Below are positions 41,135-53,389 of a stretch of DNA of 64,000 bases, in pieces. The stretch comes from Streptomyces sp. TRM49041 (GTDB lineage Bacteria > Actinomycetota > Actinomycetes > Streptomycetales > Streptomycetaceae). Below the pieces are notes generated by a model. It did no database searches. It had not been told where the DNA came from and saw only the letters and a list, made by a program, of their open reading frames with translations. The stretch is taken from NCBI RefSeq assembly GCF_008271805.1, contig NZ_VSRY01000139.1, positions 57,951 through 121,950 on the forward strand, given 5' to 3'. Made by a program: the position numbers and the translations under genes. Every line of letters starts with the position of its first letter. The stretch's first letter is position 1.

Positions 41135-42712
41135 TCACACGGGGCGGTCGTGGTGCTCCCAGTACGGGGCGCGCAGGCGGCGTTTGTACAGCTTGCCGTT
41201 GGGGTCGCGGGGCATGGCGGCGACGAAGTCGAGGCTGCGGGGGCGTTTGTACCCGGCTAGGCGGCGCGTGCAGTGGGCGAGGAGCTCGGCGGCGAGCCGC
41301 TCGTCCGGGGCGTGGCCGTCGGCGGGTTCGACGATCGCCTTGACCTCCTCGCCCCGGTCGGGGTGCGGGACGCCGAAGGCGGCGGCGTCGGCGACGGCGG
41401 GGTGGGCGAGGAGGGCGGCCTCGATCTCGGCGGGATAGATGTTCACGCCGCCCGAGATGATCAGGTCGATCTTGCGGTCGCGGAGGAAGAGATAGCCGTC
41501 CTCGTCGAGGTATCCGAGGTCGCCGACGGTGAAGAAGTCGCCGACGCGGTTCTCGCGGGTCTTGGTGTCGTCCTTGTGGTAGCGGAATCCGCCGGTGGTC
41601 ATCCGCATGTAGACGGTGCCGAGTTCGCCCGGCGGCAGGGGGCGGCCGGCGTCGTCGAGTACGGCGAGTTCGCTGATCGGCCAGGCACGGCCGACGGTGC
41701 CGGGTTTCTTGAGCCAGTCGTCGGCGGTGGCGAAGGCGCCGCCGCCCTCGCTGGCCGCGTAGTACTCCTCGACGCAGTGGCCCCACCAGTCGATCATGGC
41801 GCGTTTGACGTGGTCGGGGCAGGGCGCTGCGCCGTGGATGGCGTGGCGCATCGAGCTCACGTCGTACCGCTGCCGGACCTCCTCCGGGAGGGCGAGGAGG
41901 CGGTGGAACTGGGTGGGGACCATGTGGGTGTGGGTGCAGCGGTGGGTGTCGACGAGGCGGAGCATCTCCTCGGGCGTCCACTTGTCCATGAGGACCAGGG
42001 GGTGGCCGATGTGCAGGGCGGCGGCCGCGAACTGGAGCACGGCGGTGTGGTAGAGCGGGGAGCAGACGAGGTGGACGTGCCCGTCGAAGGGACGGATGCC
42101 GAAGATGCCGAGGAAGCCGCCGAGATGGGCGTCCTCGGGGAGGATGCCGGGCAGGGGGCGGCGGATGCCGCGGGGGCGGCCGGTGGTGCCGGAGGTGTAG
42201 TTCATGACCCAGCCGAGGGTGCGGTCGGCGGGGGGTGCGGAGGGCTGTCCTTCCAGGAGGTCGCCGTACGGGCGGAAGCCGTCCGCCGCACCGACCACAT
42301 AGCGGTGACTCACGGGCAGGGCGGCCTCGTCGGCGGCGTTGCGGGCGGCGGCCGCGAACCGTTCGTGGGCGATGAGTGCCCTGGCTCCGGAGTCCGCGAC
42401 GATCCAGGCGATCTCGGGGGCGACGAGGTGGTGGTTGACGGGGACGAGGTAGAGGCCGGCCTGGGCGGCGGCGAGATACGCGGTGAGGAACGCGGGACCG
42501 TTGGGCAGGACCGCGGCGAAGGCGTCGCCGCGGTGGAGGCCGGCCGAGCGAAGGCCGTGGACGAGCCGGTTGGCGTCGGAGTGGAGGCGGCCCGCGGTCC
42601 ACCGCTCGCCGCCGGGTGCGGTGAGGACGGTGCGTGTGGGGTCGGCGGTGGCCTGGGCCCAGAAGCCGTTCGGCGTGTGCGCGGGCCGGTGTATGAGGGG
42701 CTGCCGGTTCAT
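41135..42712 (-). CDS. AMP-forming acyl-CoA synthetase
   Basis: 525 residues. The P-loop is VMNYTSGTTGRPRGIRRPLP, the adenine motif is EEYYAASEGG, the GDLGYLDEDGYLFLRDRKID hinge region is complete, and the C-terminal Lys lies in PRDPNGKLYKRRL. This type is close to FadD/crotonobetaine-CoA-ligase-like enzymes used on unusual acids. The start ATG overlaps the stop of the nitronate monooxygenase gene by four bases (ATGA), so the two are co-translated. An NMO plus an acyl-CoA ligase suggests handling of a nitro, nitrone or 3-nitropropionate-like acid, or simply a shared degradative operon. Confidence 0.9.
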   Translation of the reverse strand: MNRQPLIHRPAHTPNGFWAQATADPTRTVLTAPGGERWTAGRLHSDANRLVHGLRSAGLHRGDAFAAVLPNGPAFLTAYLAAAQAGLYLVPVNHHLVAPEIAWIVADSGARALIAHERFAAAARNAADEAALPVSHRYVVGAADGFRPYGDLLEGQPSAPPADRTLGWVMNYTSGTTGRPRGIRRPLPGILPEDAHLGGFLGIFGIRPFDGHVHLVCSPLYHTAVLQFAAAALHIGHPLVLMDKWTPEEMLRLVDTHRCTHTHMVPTQFHRLLALPEEVRQRYDVSSMRHAIHGAAPCPDHVKRAMIDWWGHCVEEYYAASEGGGAFATADDWLKKPGTVGRAWPISELAVLDDAGRPLPPGELGTVYMRMTTGGFRYHKDDTKTRENRVGDFFTVGDLGYLDEDGYLFLRDRKIDLIISGGVNIYPAEIEAALLAHPAVADAAAFGVPHPDRGEEVKAIVEPADGHAPDERLAAELLAHCTRRLAGYKRPRSLDFVAAMPRDPNGKLYKRRLRAPYWEHHDRPV

Positions 42713-43818
42713 GAGGGGCTCCGTCCGGCGATGCGGTTGATGCGGTCGACGGCCTTCTCGAAGCCGCGGGTGAGGTCGTCGAAGACCTGCTGGACGGTGC
42801 GCTGCGAGGTCATGCGGCCCACGATCTGGCCGACGGGGGTGCCGAGCAGGGGCTCCGTCCCGTACTTCTGGATGCGGGTGAGGGCCTCGGCGACGAGGAG
42901 GCCCTGGAGGGGCATGGGCAGGGGGCCCGGGCCGTCGGGGTCGTCCCAGGCGTCGGTCCACTCGGTGCGCAGCTGGCGGGCGGGTTTACCGGTGAGGGCG
43001 CGGGAGCGGACGGTGTCGCCGGAGCCGGCCGCGAGGAGTTTGCGGGTGAGGGCGTGGGAGTGGAGGTCCGCCTCGGTGGTGGTGAGCCAGATGGAGCCGA
43101 GCCAGACGCCCTGGGCGCCGAGGGCGAGCCCGGCGGCGATCTGCTCACCGCTGCCGATGCCTCCGGCGGCGAGTACGGGCAGCGGGGCGACGGCGTCGAC
43201 GACCTCGGGGGTGAGGACCATGGAGGCGATCTCACCGGTGTGGCCGCCCGCCTCGTAGCCCTGGGCGACGACGATGTCGATGCCGGCGTCGGCGTGGTGG
43301 CGGGCGTGCCGGGCGCTTCCGGCGAGGGCTGCGACCCGGATGCCGTGGTCGTGGGCGCGGCGGACGACGTCGGGTGGCGGGGAGCCGAGGGCGTTGGCGA
43401 GGAGTGCGACGGGGTAGTCGAAGGCGACGTCGAGCTGGCTGCGGGCCACCTGCTCCATCCAGCCGGTGATGCGCCAGCCGGACGGTTCGCCGTCGGCGAG
43501 TTCGGGGACGCCGTGCTTGGCGAGGAGGTCGCGTACGTAGTGGCGGTGCCCTTCCGGGATCATCGCCTCGATGTCGGCCTCGGTGACGCCCTCGACCTTC
43601 CTGGCGGGCATGACGACGTCGAGGCCGTAGGGCAGGCCGTCGGTGTGGTCCTGCATCCAGTCGAGGTCGCGGGCGAGTTCACCGGGGTCGGTGTAGCGGA
43701 CCGCGCCGAGCACGCCGAATCCGCCCGCCCGGGTGATGGCGGCGGCCACCGCGGGGAACGGCGTGAAGCCGAAGATGGCGTGCGCGGCGCCCAGTTGCTT
43801 GCTCAGCTCCGTCTCCAT
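42709..43818 (-). CDS. Nitronate monooxygenase (2-nitropropane dioxygenase type)
   Basis: 369 residues, FMN-dependent TIM barrel. The visible parts include the N-terminal FGFTPFPAVAAAITRAGGFG, the phosphate-binding PVLAAGGIGSGEQIAAGLALG loop and EAGGHTG, where the conserved His is part of the active site. It oxidises alkyl nitronates such as propionate-3-nitronate to carbonyl compounds; some family members act on other alpha-carbon nucleophiles. It starts at ATG 43818 in a promoter region shared with the divergent serine hydrolase, where a CTGAT-N5-GTCAG operator lies. The downstream gene is the coupled acyl-CoA ligase. Confidence 0.9.
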   Translation of the reverse strand: METELSKQLGAAHAIFGFTPFPAVAAAITRAGGFGVLGAVRYTDPGELARDLDWMQDHTDGLPYGLDVVMPARKVEGVTEADIEAMIPEGHRHYVRDLLAKHGVPELADGEPSGWRITGWMEQVARSQLDVAFDYPVALLANALGSPPPDVVRRAHDHGIRVAALAGSARHARHHADAGIDIVVAQGYEAGGHTGEIASMVLTPEVVDAVAPLPVLAAGGIGSGEQIAAGLALGAQGVWLGSIWLTTTEADLHSHALTRKLLAAGSGDTVRSRALTGKPARQLRTEWTDAWDDPDGPGPLPMPLQGLLVAEALTRIQKYGTEPLLGTPVGQIVGRMTSQRTVQQVFDDLTRGFEKAVDRINRIAGRSPS

Positions 43819-43862
43819 GGGGCGCAGGATGCCGCAGCGGGGCGTACGAGGGAAGAGATTCT

Positions 43863-43877
43863 CTGATGGTGCGTCAG
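43863..43877. promoter_or_regulatory. CTGAT-N5-GTCAG inverted repeat
   Basis: It lies midway between the divergent NMO and serine-hydrolase starts and matches the repeat at 34540-34554 in arm sequence and spacer length. It is likely the same TetR-type regulator's site. Confidence 0.55.
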
Positions 43878-43927
43878 TTATGTTGGGGTCATGTCGGCGC
43901 CGAAGGATTCCTTCGAGGAGGATGGCG

Positions 43928-45766
43928 ATGACGCGGGAGCCGTCGGGCAGAGGAATCGGCCGCCGGGGTTTCGGCGGCGGGGTGCTGGCACTGGGAGGTG
44001 CGCTGGTGATCGGTCCGGTTCCGGGGACGGGCGCGGGGGCGTCGCAGAGGGCCGGTGCGGCAATGTCGCCGGGGGACGGTGCGGGGGCGTGGCCGGTGCT
44101 GCGGCACGGGACCGCCGAGCGGGCGGGGCTGCTGCCCGCCCACCTCGACCGGCTGGCCGCCGACGCCGAGCGGTTCCTCGATCCCTCCCCCGTGCACCCC
44201 TGGTACGCGGGCGCGGTGCTGCTCGCGGGGCGTGGCTCCACGGTCGCGCTGCACCGGGCGATCGGGTACGCGGTGCGGTACGCGGCGTACGACGAGACGA
44301 CCGGGGAGGGGGTGGAGTTGCCGCCGGAGCGGCGGATCGCGATGCGCGAGGACACCGTCTTCGACCTGGCGTCCCTCACCAAGCTCTTCACCTCGGTCCT
44401 GGCCGTGCAGCTGCTGGAGCGCGGGGTGCTGGAGCTGGAGGGCCGCGTCGCGGGCCGGCTCCCGGAGTTCGGTGGCGGAGGCAAGGGCGGCATCACGGTA
44501 CGTCAGCTGCTGACGCACACCTCCGGGCTGCGCGCCTGGCTCCCGCTGTACCGGGAGCCGACCCGCGAGGGCATGCTGCGGCTGCTCTGGGACGAGGAGC
44601 CCGCGGACCCGCCGGGCTCGGTGTACCGCTACTCCGACCTCAACCTGATCGCGCTTCAGCTGCTACTGGAGAAGGTCACCGGCCGCCCGCTGGACGTGCT
44701 GCTGCGCGACCGGATCACCGGGCCGCTCGGGCTGCGCAGTACCCGATTCGCCCCGCCCGCCTCCTGGCGGCCGCGGACCGCCGCCACCGAGGACGCCCGG
44801 GAACCCTGGTCGGGCCTGGACCGCGGGATGGTGTGGGGCGAGGTGCACGACGAGAACGCGTACGGGTTCGGCGGGGTCGCCGGGCACGCGGGCGTGTTCT
44901 CCGACGCCTGGGACCTGGCAGTCCTCTCCCGTACGCTGCTGAACGGCGGCGCGTACGGGCACGCCCGGATCCTGCGGCCCGAGTCCGTGGAGCTGATGTT
45001 CACGGACTTCAACACCGCGTTCCCCGGCGACGAGCACGGGCTCGGCTTCGAGCTGTACCAGCACTGGTACATGGGCGCGATGGCCACGCCGCGCACCGCC
45101 GGGCACACCGGGTTCACGGGGACGAGCCTGGTCCTGGACCCGACGACCGACTCGTTCCTGGTGCTGCTGGGCAATTCGGTGCACCCGGTGCGCACCTGGC
45201 GCTCGGGGTCGGCGCCGCGCGTCGCCGCCGCCGACCGTCTGGCCCGGGCCGTCCCGGTGCGTCCCGCGCACGGCCGCACCGCGTGGTTCGCCGGGACGGC
45301 GGCCTCCGCGACGGCGACGCTCACGCTGCCCGCCGTGCGGCCGGGCACGGCGAGGGCCCGGCTGCGGTGCGCCCTGTGGTGGGACACGGAGCCTGGTGCG
45401 GACAGCCTGGTCCTGGAGGCGTCCGCGGAGGCGTCGGCAGGGGCCCCCGGGGGCGGGGCGTACTGGCGGCCGGTGCCGTTCACCACCGTACGGCCGGACG
45501 GGGAGGCCGCGGCGCATCCGGGCGGGGTGGTGACCGGCTGGTCGGGGCGGGTCTGGCACCGGCTGGAGGCGGACCTGTCGGAGTGGTGCGCCGCCGGGCC
45601 CGTACGGCTGCGCTGGCGGTACACGGCCGACGGGCGGTACACGGGGCGGGGCGTGTACGTGGACGCGCTGCGGGTGCTGGACGGCGAACGGGCGCTGTTC
45701 GACGAGACACGGCCGGCGGACGCGGCACGGATCGAGGCGAGTGGCTGGGCGCCATCGCCGGACTGA
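43928..45766 (+). CDS. Tat-exported serine hydrolase (beta-lactamase/PBP4* class)
   Basis: 612 residues. The N-terminus IGRRGFGGGVLALGGALV is a twin-arginine signal. The serine-beta-lactamase-fold domain has SxxK as ASLTK (nucleophile Ser), YSD in RYSDLN for the YxN motif, and HTGFTGTS for the third (HxG) motif. A C-terminal beta-rich extension of about 170 residues follows residue 440. These hydrolases include esterases, D-peptidases and transesterases, so activity on a peptide or ester is a guess. ATG 43928 is favoured over 43922 by the spacing to GAGGAG. It is divergent from the NMO operon over a shared operator. Confidence 0.88.
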   Translation: MTREPSGRGIGRRGFGGGVLALGGALVIGPVPGTGAGASQRAGAAMSPGDGAGAWPVLRHGTAERAGLLPAHLDRLAADAERFLDPSPVHPWYAGAVLLAGRGSTVALHRAIGYAVRYAAYDETTGEGVELPPERRIAMREDTVFDLASLTKLFTSVLAVQLLERGVLELEGRVAGRLPEFGGGGKGGITVRQLLTHTSGLRAWLPLYREPTREGMLRLLWDEEPADPPGSVYRYSDLNLIALQLLLEKVTGRPLDVLLRDRITGPLGLRSTRFAPPASWRPRTAATEDAREPWSGLDRGMVWGEVHDENAYGFGGVAGHAGVFSDAWDLAVLSRTLLNGGAYGHARILRPESVELMFTDFNTAFPGDEHGLGFELYQHWYMGAMATPRTAGHTGFTGTSLVLDPTTDSFLVLLGNSVHPVRTWRSGSAPRVAAADRLARAVPVRPAHGRTAWFAGTAASATATLTLPAVRPGTARARLRCALWWDTEPGADSLVLEASAEASAGAPGGGAYWRPVPFTTVRPDGEAAAHPGGVVTGWSGRVWHRLEADLSEWCAAGPVRLRWRYTADGRYTGRGVYVDALRVLDGERALFDETRPADAARIEASGWAPSPD

Positions 45767-45811
45767 CCCCGGCACCGTACCGGACGGACGCACAGGTTAG
45801 GGTCAACAGCC

Positions 45812-46672
45812 ATGATTCCAGAAGGTTTTGCGGGATATCTGGACCGGCTCGGCATCACACCCTCCGGTACGCCCTCCGTCGAGGAGCTCTTCGCCTTGCA
45901 GCGGGCACATCTGGAGCGGGTGCCGTACGAGAACATCGGCATCCAGGTCGGCCGGCCGCCCGGGATGGACCCGGAGCTGTCCGTACGCCGGTTCACCGCC
46001 GGGCAGGGCGGCTACTGCTTCCATCTGAACGGGGGCTTCGCCGCACTGCTGAAGGCCCTCGGATACGACGTCACCCGGCATGTCGGCGGTGTCCACATGG
46101 AACCGGAGGGGCGCGGCGCGAACGGCAACCACATGGCGCTGACCGTGCGGGTCGGCGGCGAGGCGTGGTTCGTCGACGTCGGACTCGGCGACGGCCCGCA
46201 CGAGCCGCTGCCGCTGCGAGCGGGAACGTATGAACAGGGGCCGTTCACATACGGACTCGAGCCCTCCGTCAGCGAGCCGGGCGGCTGGACGTTCCACCAC
46301 GACAAGCACAGCACGTTCCCCGTCATGGAGTTCCGCGGGCAGTCGGCCGCGCCGGCGGAGTTCGCCGACGAGCACCGGCGGCTGTCCACGGCGGCGGACT
46401 CGCCGTTCATGACGACGTTCACCGCGCTGCGCCGTGACCCGGACGCCGTGCACGTGCTGCGGGGCAGGGTCCTGACGCGGATCGACGCGGTGGGGCGCGC
46501 GGAACGCGAGGTGGACACGGCCGAGGCGTGGTTCGGGCTGCTCGCCGGCTTCTTCGGACGGGACCTGGCCGACCTGGACGCCGCCGACCGTACGGCCCTG
46601 TGGGAGCGGGTGGGCGACGCGCACGAGAAGTGGCTGCGCTCCCGTGCGGACGGGGGCGCCGGCCAGGGGTAG
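45812..46672 (+). CDS. nat: Arylamine N-acetyltransferase
   Basis: 286 residues. The catalytic triad Cys69 (GQGGYCFHLNG), His107 (ANGNHMAL) and Asp122 (FVDVGLGDG) matches the standard positions of bacterial NATs. The enzyme moves an acetyl (or other acyl) group from CoA to arylamines, hydrazines or hydroxylamines by a ping-pong route. In mycobacteria, nat lies in the sterol-ring catabolism operon and uses propionyl-CoA; here it stands 45 bases after the serine hydrolase, and the nearby CoA genes are suggestive. The usual Glu after the Cys motif is His (CFH). A 283-base gap with no recognised gene follows. Confidence 0.9.
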   Translation: MIPEGFAGYLDRLGITPSGTPSVEELFALQRAHLERVPYENIGIQVGRPPGMDPELSVRRFTAGQGGYCFHLNGGFAALLKALGYDVTRHVGGVHMEPEGRGANGNHMALTVRVGGEAWFVDVGLGDGPHEPLPLRAGTYEQGPFTYGLEPSVSEPGGWTFHHDKHSTFPVMEFRGQSAAPAEFADEHRRLSTAADSPFMTTFTALRRDPDAVHVLRGRVLTRIDAVGRAEREVDTAEAWFGLLAGFFGRDLADLDAADRTALWERVGDAHEKWLRSRADGGAGQG

Positions 46673-46955
46673 CGGCCGGTGCGGGAACGCCGCTCCGGGT
46701 CCCTCGGCGTTCGGAGGCACCGGCCGGCGCCGCTCCCCGCGAAGGTGAATGCCTGCCTCCCCGCCAAGGCGACGCACTCGTCGAGCTCCGTCGTCTTCCG
46801 GGCGTGCCTGCTGTTCGAACCTGCGCACTCGTGCAACGCCGCCACCGGGACGAGCTGGTGGTGACGGGCGCGGTGACCGTTGCCCTCCGGGATGCGGACA
46901 GCGGGTACGGCGGGGAAACTGAAGGTCAGGGGGTCGGTCTGCGAGAGGATGACCC

Positions 46956-47156
46956 ATGTCCATGATGGACAAGCTCAAGAACATGCTCAAGGGGCACGAG
47001 CACCAGGCGGCCAAGGCGACCGACAAGACGGGTGACTTCGTCGACGACAAGACCCAGGGCCGGTACAGCGGCCGGGTCGACGCCGCTCAGGAGAGGCTCA
47101 AGGAACAGACGGGCCAGGAGCAGTCCGACCGCCGTCAGGAACCGCCCCAGCACTGA
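46956..47156 (+). CDS. MT0933-type antitoxin-like small protein
   Basis: 66 residues: MSMMDKLKNMLKGHEHQAAK, then KTGDFVDDKTQGRYSGRVD and a charged tail. This is the pattern of the MT0933/Rv0909 antitoxin family, in which the toxin (Rv0910-like, SRPBCC fold) is normally adjacent. No such toxin follows here; the nearest SRPBCC gene is at 36363, ten kilobases away. Streptomyces has many solitary copies, which may be general stress proteins rather than antitoxins. It has a GAGAGGA RBS and a strong terminator about 20 bases after the stop. Confidence 0.8.
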   Translation: MSMMDKLKNMLKGHEHQAAKATDKTGDFVDDKTQGRYSGRVDAAQERLKEQTGQEQSDRRQEPPQH

Positions 47157-47176
47157 TCCCCCGGTATTCCCTGCTC

Positions 47177-47232
47177 CGGCCCCCGGGCCGGCCGCGATGT
47201 CACCTGTGTCGTCACGGCCGGGCCGGGGGCCG
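47177..47232 (+). terminator. Long hairpin after antitoxin-like gene
   Basis: CGGCCCCCGGGCCGGCCG (47177-47194) pairs with CGGCCGGGCCGGGGGCCG (47215-47232) with one mismatch in 18. Confidence 0.85.
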
Positions 47233-47366
47233 TTCACGTCCGGGCCCCCGACCGCGGCGTGCGGGGGGGCGGCGGGACCACCCGGTCGTACGTCCCGGCG
47301 TGCGGTGGTGCGGTCGCGGCTGGTGAAGAGTCGTGCCGCGTCCCCCACTGCCCGGTCGTGAGGCGG

Positions 47367-49733
<2,367 letters not shown>

Positions 49734-49950
49734 CGCGTGCTGTCGCCCCCGTCGGTTCGCTGCGCCCTCCCCGGCCCGTCCAGTATGGCGCCCTGTCTGC
49801 GGAGTTTGTACGGGGCCGGGCGGGTGTCGGCACGGGCGGGGGCGGGGAGTGGTACGCGCACCCGGCCACGCGCCGCCGGAGCGGTGCGCGCGCCGGGTGC
49901 CGTGCGGGGTGGCCGTACGGGGTGCCGTGCGGCCGCCCCGGGCCGTGGTG

Positions 49951-51126
<1,176 letters not shown>

Positions 51127-51190
51127 GGCCCCTCCAGGCGTCTCGCCCCCGCGGCGGCGCGGCGGCTCCCTCTGCGGCGGGCGCACAGAG

Positions 51191-51204
51191 TAGAACGCGT
51201 TGCA
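51191..51204 (-). promoter_or_regulatory. KstR-like operator TGCAACGCGTTCTA (minus strand)
   Basis: Reads TAGAACGCGTTGCA on the plus strand. It fits the TNNAACNNGTTNNA repressor pattern and matches the site before the hydratase operon in eleven of 14 positions when both are read in gene direction. Confidence 0.65.
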
Positions 51205-51347
51205 GTAAGGGGGAAGGGGCGTGCGGGTGTCCCCTCGCCGCGTGCTTCGGTCCCGCGAGGGCGCCTCAGCGCGTGTGCCCCCGCCGGGTGGAGCGAGGCG
51301 TGTGCTCAGGCGGAAACGGTGGGTCACGGGGCGGTGCGGACCCGTGG

Positions 51348-51581
51348 TCACAGAGCGATGATGATGGCCATCGCGGCGAAGAGGGCCGCTACCAGGAGGA
51401 CGACGGTCAGGATCAGCGCCAGGGGGGCCTTGGCCCACCCCTTCGGGGGGTTGTGGGTCTCTTCCGGGCCCGCGCCCGGGAGGCTGGACTCGGCCGGTGG
51501 GGTTTCGCCGGGGGGTACGCCGCCGCCTGCGTCCAGGCCGGGGGTGCGGTCCGGGTCGGGGTCGGGGTTGATGTGGGTCAT
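51348..51581 (-). CDS. DUF6480 small membrane protein
   Basis: 77 residues. The first half is acidic and Pro/Gly-rich (THINPDPDPDRTPGLDAGGG), and the second half is one hydrophobic helix (APLALILTVVLLVAALFAAM). This pattern defines the DUF6480 family, which is widespread in Streptomyces with no known role. It is probably a single-pass protein with a disordered cytoplasmic head. No partner gene is obvious; the divergent neighbour is the FAD/Rieske oxidoreductase. Confidence 0.78.
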   Translation of the reverse strand: MTHINPDPDPDRTPGLDAGGGVPPGETPPAESSLPGAGPEETHNPPKGWAKAPLALILTVVLLVAALFAAMAIIIAL

Positions 51582-51707
51582 ACGGCACGGGTGCGCAGCT
51601 CGGGGGGTTTCATGCGGCTTCTCGCCGGACTGCTTAGGAGTGGGGGCAGGGGGGTACTCCGGACCGACGGTGACGGTTCGGCCCGCGGCCGGCTAGGAGG
51701 TGCTGAC

Positions 51708-53288
51708 ATGGTCTACGACCCCTCTTCCGGTTCACTGTGGATGGAGTACGCGCCGGGGCCCGGACGCCCGGCGCTCGACGGGTCCGTCGAGACCGAGGTC
51801 GTCGTGGTGGGCGGCGGGGTCGCCGGGCTGTGTACGGCGTGGGAGCTGGCCAGGGCCGGGCATCCGGTGGTGGTGCTGGAGGCGGACCGGATCGCCGCGG
51901 GGGTGACCGGCCACACCACGGCGAAGCTGTCCGCGCTGCACGGCCTGGTGTACGCGGACATCCGGTCGCTGCACGGCGCCCGGGCCGCCCGGCAGTACGC
52001 ACACTCGCAGCAGCTGGCCGTCGAGCACGTCGCCGAGGTGAGCGACGAGCTGGGCATCGACTGCGACCTGGAGCGGCTCCCGGCGTACACGTACACCGAG
52101 GACCCGGAGCGGGCCGACGCGGTGCGGGCGGAGGCGGACGCGGCGCTGGAGGCGGGGCTGCCCGCGTCGTACGTGACGGAGACGCCGCTGCCGTTCCCGG
52201 TGGTGGCCGCGGTGCGCGTGGAGAGCCAAGCGCAGTTCCATCCGCGGAAGTACCTGCTGGCGATCGCCGCGCACCTGGAGCGGCTGGGCGGGCGGATCTA
52301 CGAGCGGACCAGGGTGACCGGCCTCAAGGAGGGCACGCCGTGCGAGGTGGTCACCGAGCGGGGCCACGCCGTGGTGGCCCGGTACGTCGTGGTGGCCACG
52401 CACTATCCGGTGTTCGACCGGGCGCTGCTGTTCACCCGGCTGGAGCCGAAGCGGGAGCTGGTGGTGGCGGGCTCGGTCCCGGCGGACCGCGACCCCGGCG
52501 GCGCGTTCCTGACGCCCGAGGGCGGTACGCGGTCCGTGCGGACGGCGCCGTACGGCGAGGAGGGGCGGCGGATGCTCATCGTCACCGGCGAGAAGTTCGC
52601 GCCCGGGACGGCGGCCGAGGGCGAGGTGGGCGAGCGGTACCGGCGGCTGGAGGGGTGGGCGCGGGAACGGTTCGGGGACGTGGAGTTCAGCCACCGGTGG
52701 GCCACGCAGGACAACTGGACGCCGGACCGGGTGCCGTACGTCGGGCGTATGCACGCCGGTGCCCGGCACGTGTACGTCGCGACCGGGTTCGCCGGGTGGG
52801 GGCTGAGCGGCGGCGTGATGGCGGGGGCGCTGCTGGCGGACCGCATCCGGGAACGTGATCCGGCCTGGACGTCGCTCTACGACCCGGTACGGCTCCACCC
52901 GGTGCGCGAGGTGCCCGCGGTGCTGCGGCTTCAGGCGCAGGTGGCCAGGCACTTCGTGGCCGACCGGGCGCCCGGCGCGTACGCCGACTCGGTGGCGGAG
53001 GTGGGCCCCGGCCAGGGGGCGGTGGTACGGGTCGGCGGGCGGCGGCTGGCGGTGCACCGGGACGCGGCGGGGGCGCTGCACGCGGTGTCCGCGCGGTGTA
53101 CGCACCGGGGGTGCCTCGTGCACTTCAACGACGCGGAGGTCGCGTGGGAGTGCCCCTGCCACGGGTCGCGCTTCGACGTGGAGGGGCGGGTCGTGGAGGG
53201 GCCCGCGACGCGGCCGCTGGAGCGGGCCGAGGTGGAGGACGCGGCGGACGACGCGACGGAGGGCGAGGGCACGCCGCCGGGGGCGTAG
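51708..53288 (+). CDS. FAD-dependent oxidoreductase with C-terminal Rieske [2Fe-2S] domain
   Basis: 526 residues. The N-terminal DAO-type flavin domain begins VVVVGGGVAGLCTAWELARA and runs to about residue 390. A Rieske domain follows, with Cys464-Thr-His466 and Cys482-x2-His485 as cluster ligands. Cys469 and Cys484 are placed for the usual disulfide. Such DadA/glycine-oxidase-plus-Rieske proteins oxidise amines or other C-N or C-H bonds and pass electrons through the iron-sulfur centre, but no member's substrate is certain. GGAGG before the ATG fixes the start; the longer frame upstream lacks homology. It is apparently monocistronic. Confidence 0.9.
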   Translation: MVYDPSSGSLWMEYAPGPGRPALDGSVETEVVVVGGGVAGLCTAWELARAGHPVVVLEADRIAAGVTGHTTAKLSALHGLVYADIRSLHGARAARQYAHSQQLAVEHVAEVSDELGIDCDLERLPAYTYTEDPERADAVRAEADAALEAGLPASYVTETPLPFPVVAAVRVESQAQFHPRKYLLAIAAHLERLGGRIYERTRVTGLKEGTPCEVVTERGHAVVARYVVVATHYPVFDRALLFTRLEPKRELVVAGSVPADRDPGGAFLTPEGGTRSVRTAPYGEEGRRMLIVTGEKFAPGTAAEGEVGERYRRLEGWARERFGDVEFSHRWATQDNWTPDRVPYVGRMHAGARHVYVATGFAGWGLSGGVMAGALLADRIRERDPAWTSLYDPVRLHPVREVPAVLRLQAQVARHFVADRAPGAYADSVAEVGPGQGAVVRVGGRRLAVHRDAAGALHAVSARCTHRGCLVHFNDAEVAWECPCHGSRFDVEGRVVEGPATRPLERAEVEDAADDATEGEGTPPGA

Positions 53289-53303
53289 CGGAGAAGTCTC
53301 GGC

Positions 53304-53325
53304 GGAGTAGTTGCGGAGTAGTTGC
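53304..53325. repeat. Two perfect 11-base tandem repeats (GGAGTAGTTGC)
   Basis: They follow the oxidoreductase stop by 15 bases and precede the hairpin. Confidence 0.8.
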
Positions 53326-53342
53326 GGAGGGCGGCGTGGAGG

Positions 53343-53374
53343 GGCCACGCCGCGATGGTGTCCGCGGCGTGGCC
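53343..53374. terminator. Hairpin between oxidoreductase and small minus-strand gene
   Basis: GGCCACGCCGCG pairs with CGCGGCGTGGCC over 12 bp. A second copy of GCGGCGTGG at 53332-53340 could pair instead with the first arm, giving two mutually exclusive stems. Confidence 0.7.
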
Positions 53375-53389
53375 CGGGGGACGGTCGGG

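Noticed and set aside
41273..43258. A 661-codon plus-strand frame across the ligase and monooxygenase genes
   Set aside because: The composition is a mirror of the real minus-strand coding; no motifs were seen.
46673..46955. A small gene between the NAT and antitoxin-like genes
   Set aside because: Open frames on both strands have no RBS, no homology I can name and shadow-like codon use.
36363..47156. The SRPBCC protein and the MT0933-type protein as a toxin-antitoxin pair
   Set aside because: They are 10 kb apart with unrelated genes between; known pairs are adjacent.
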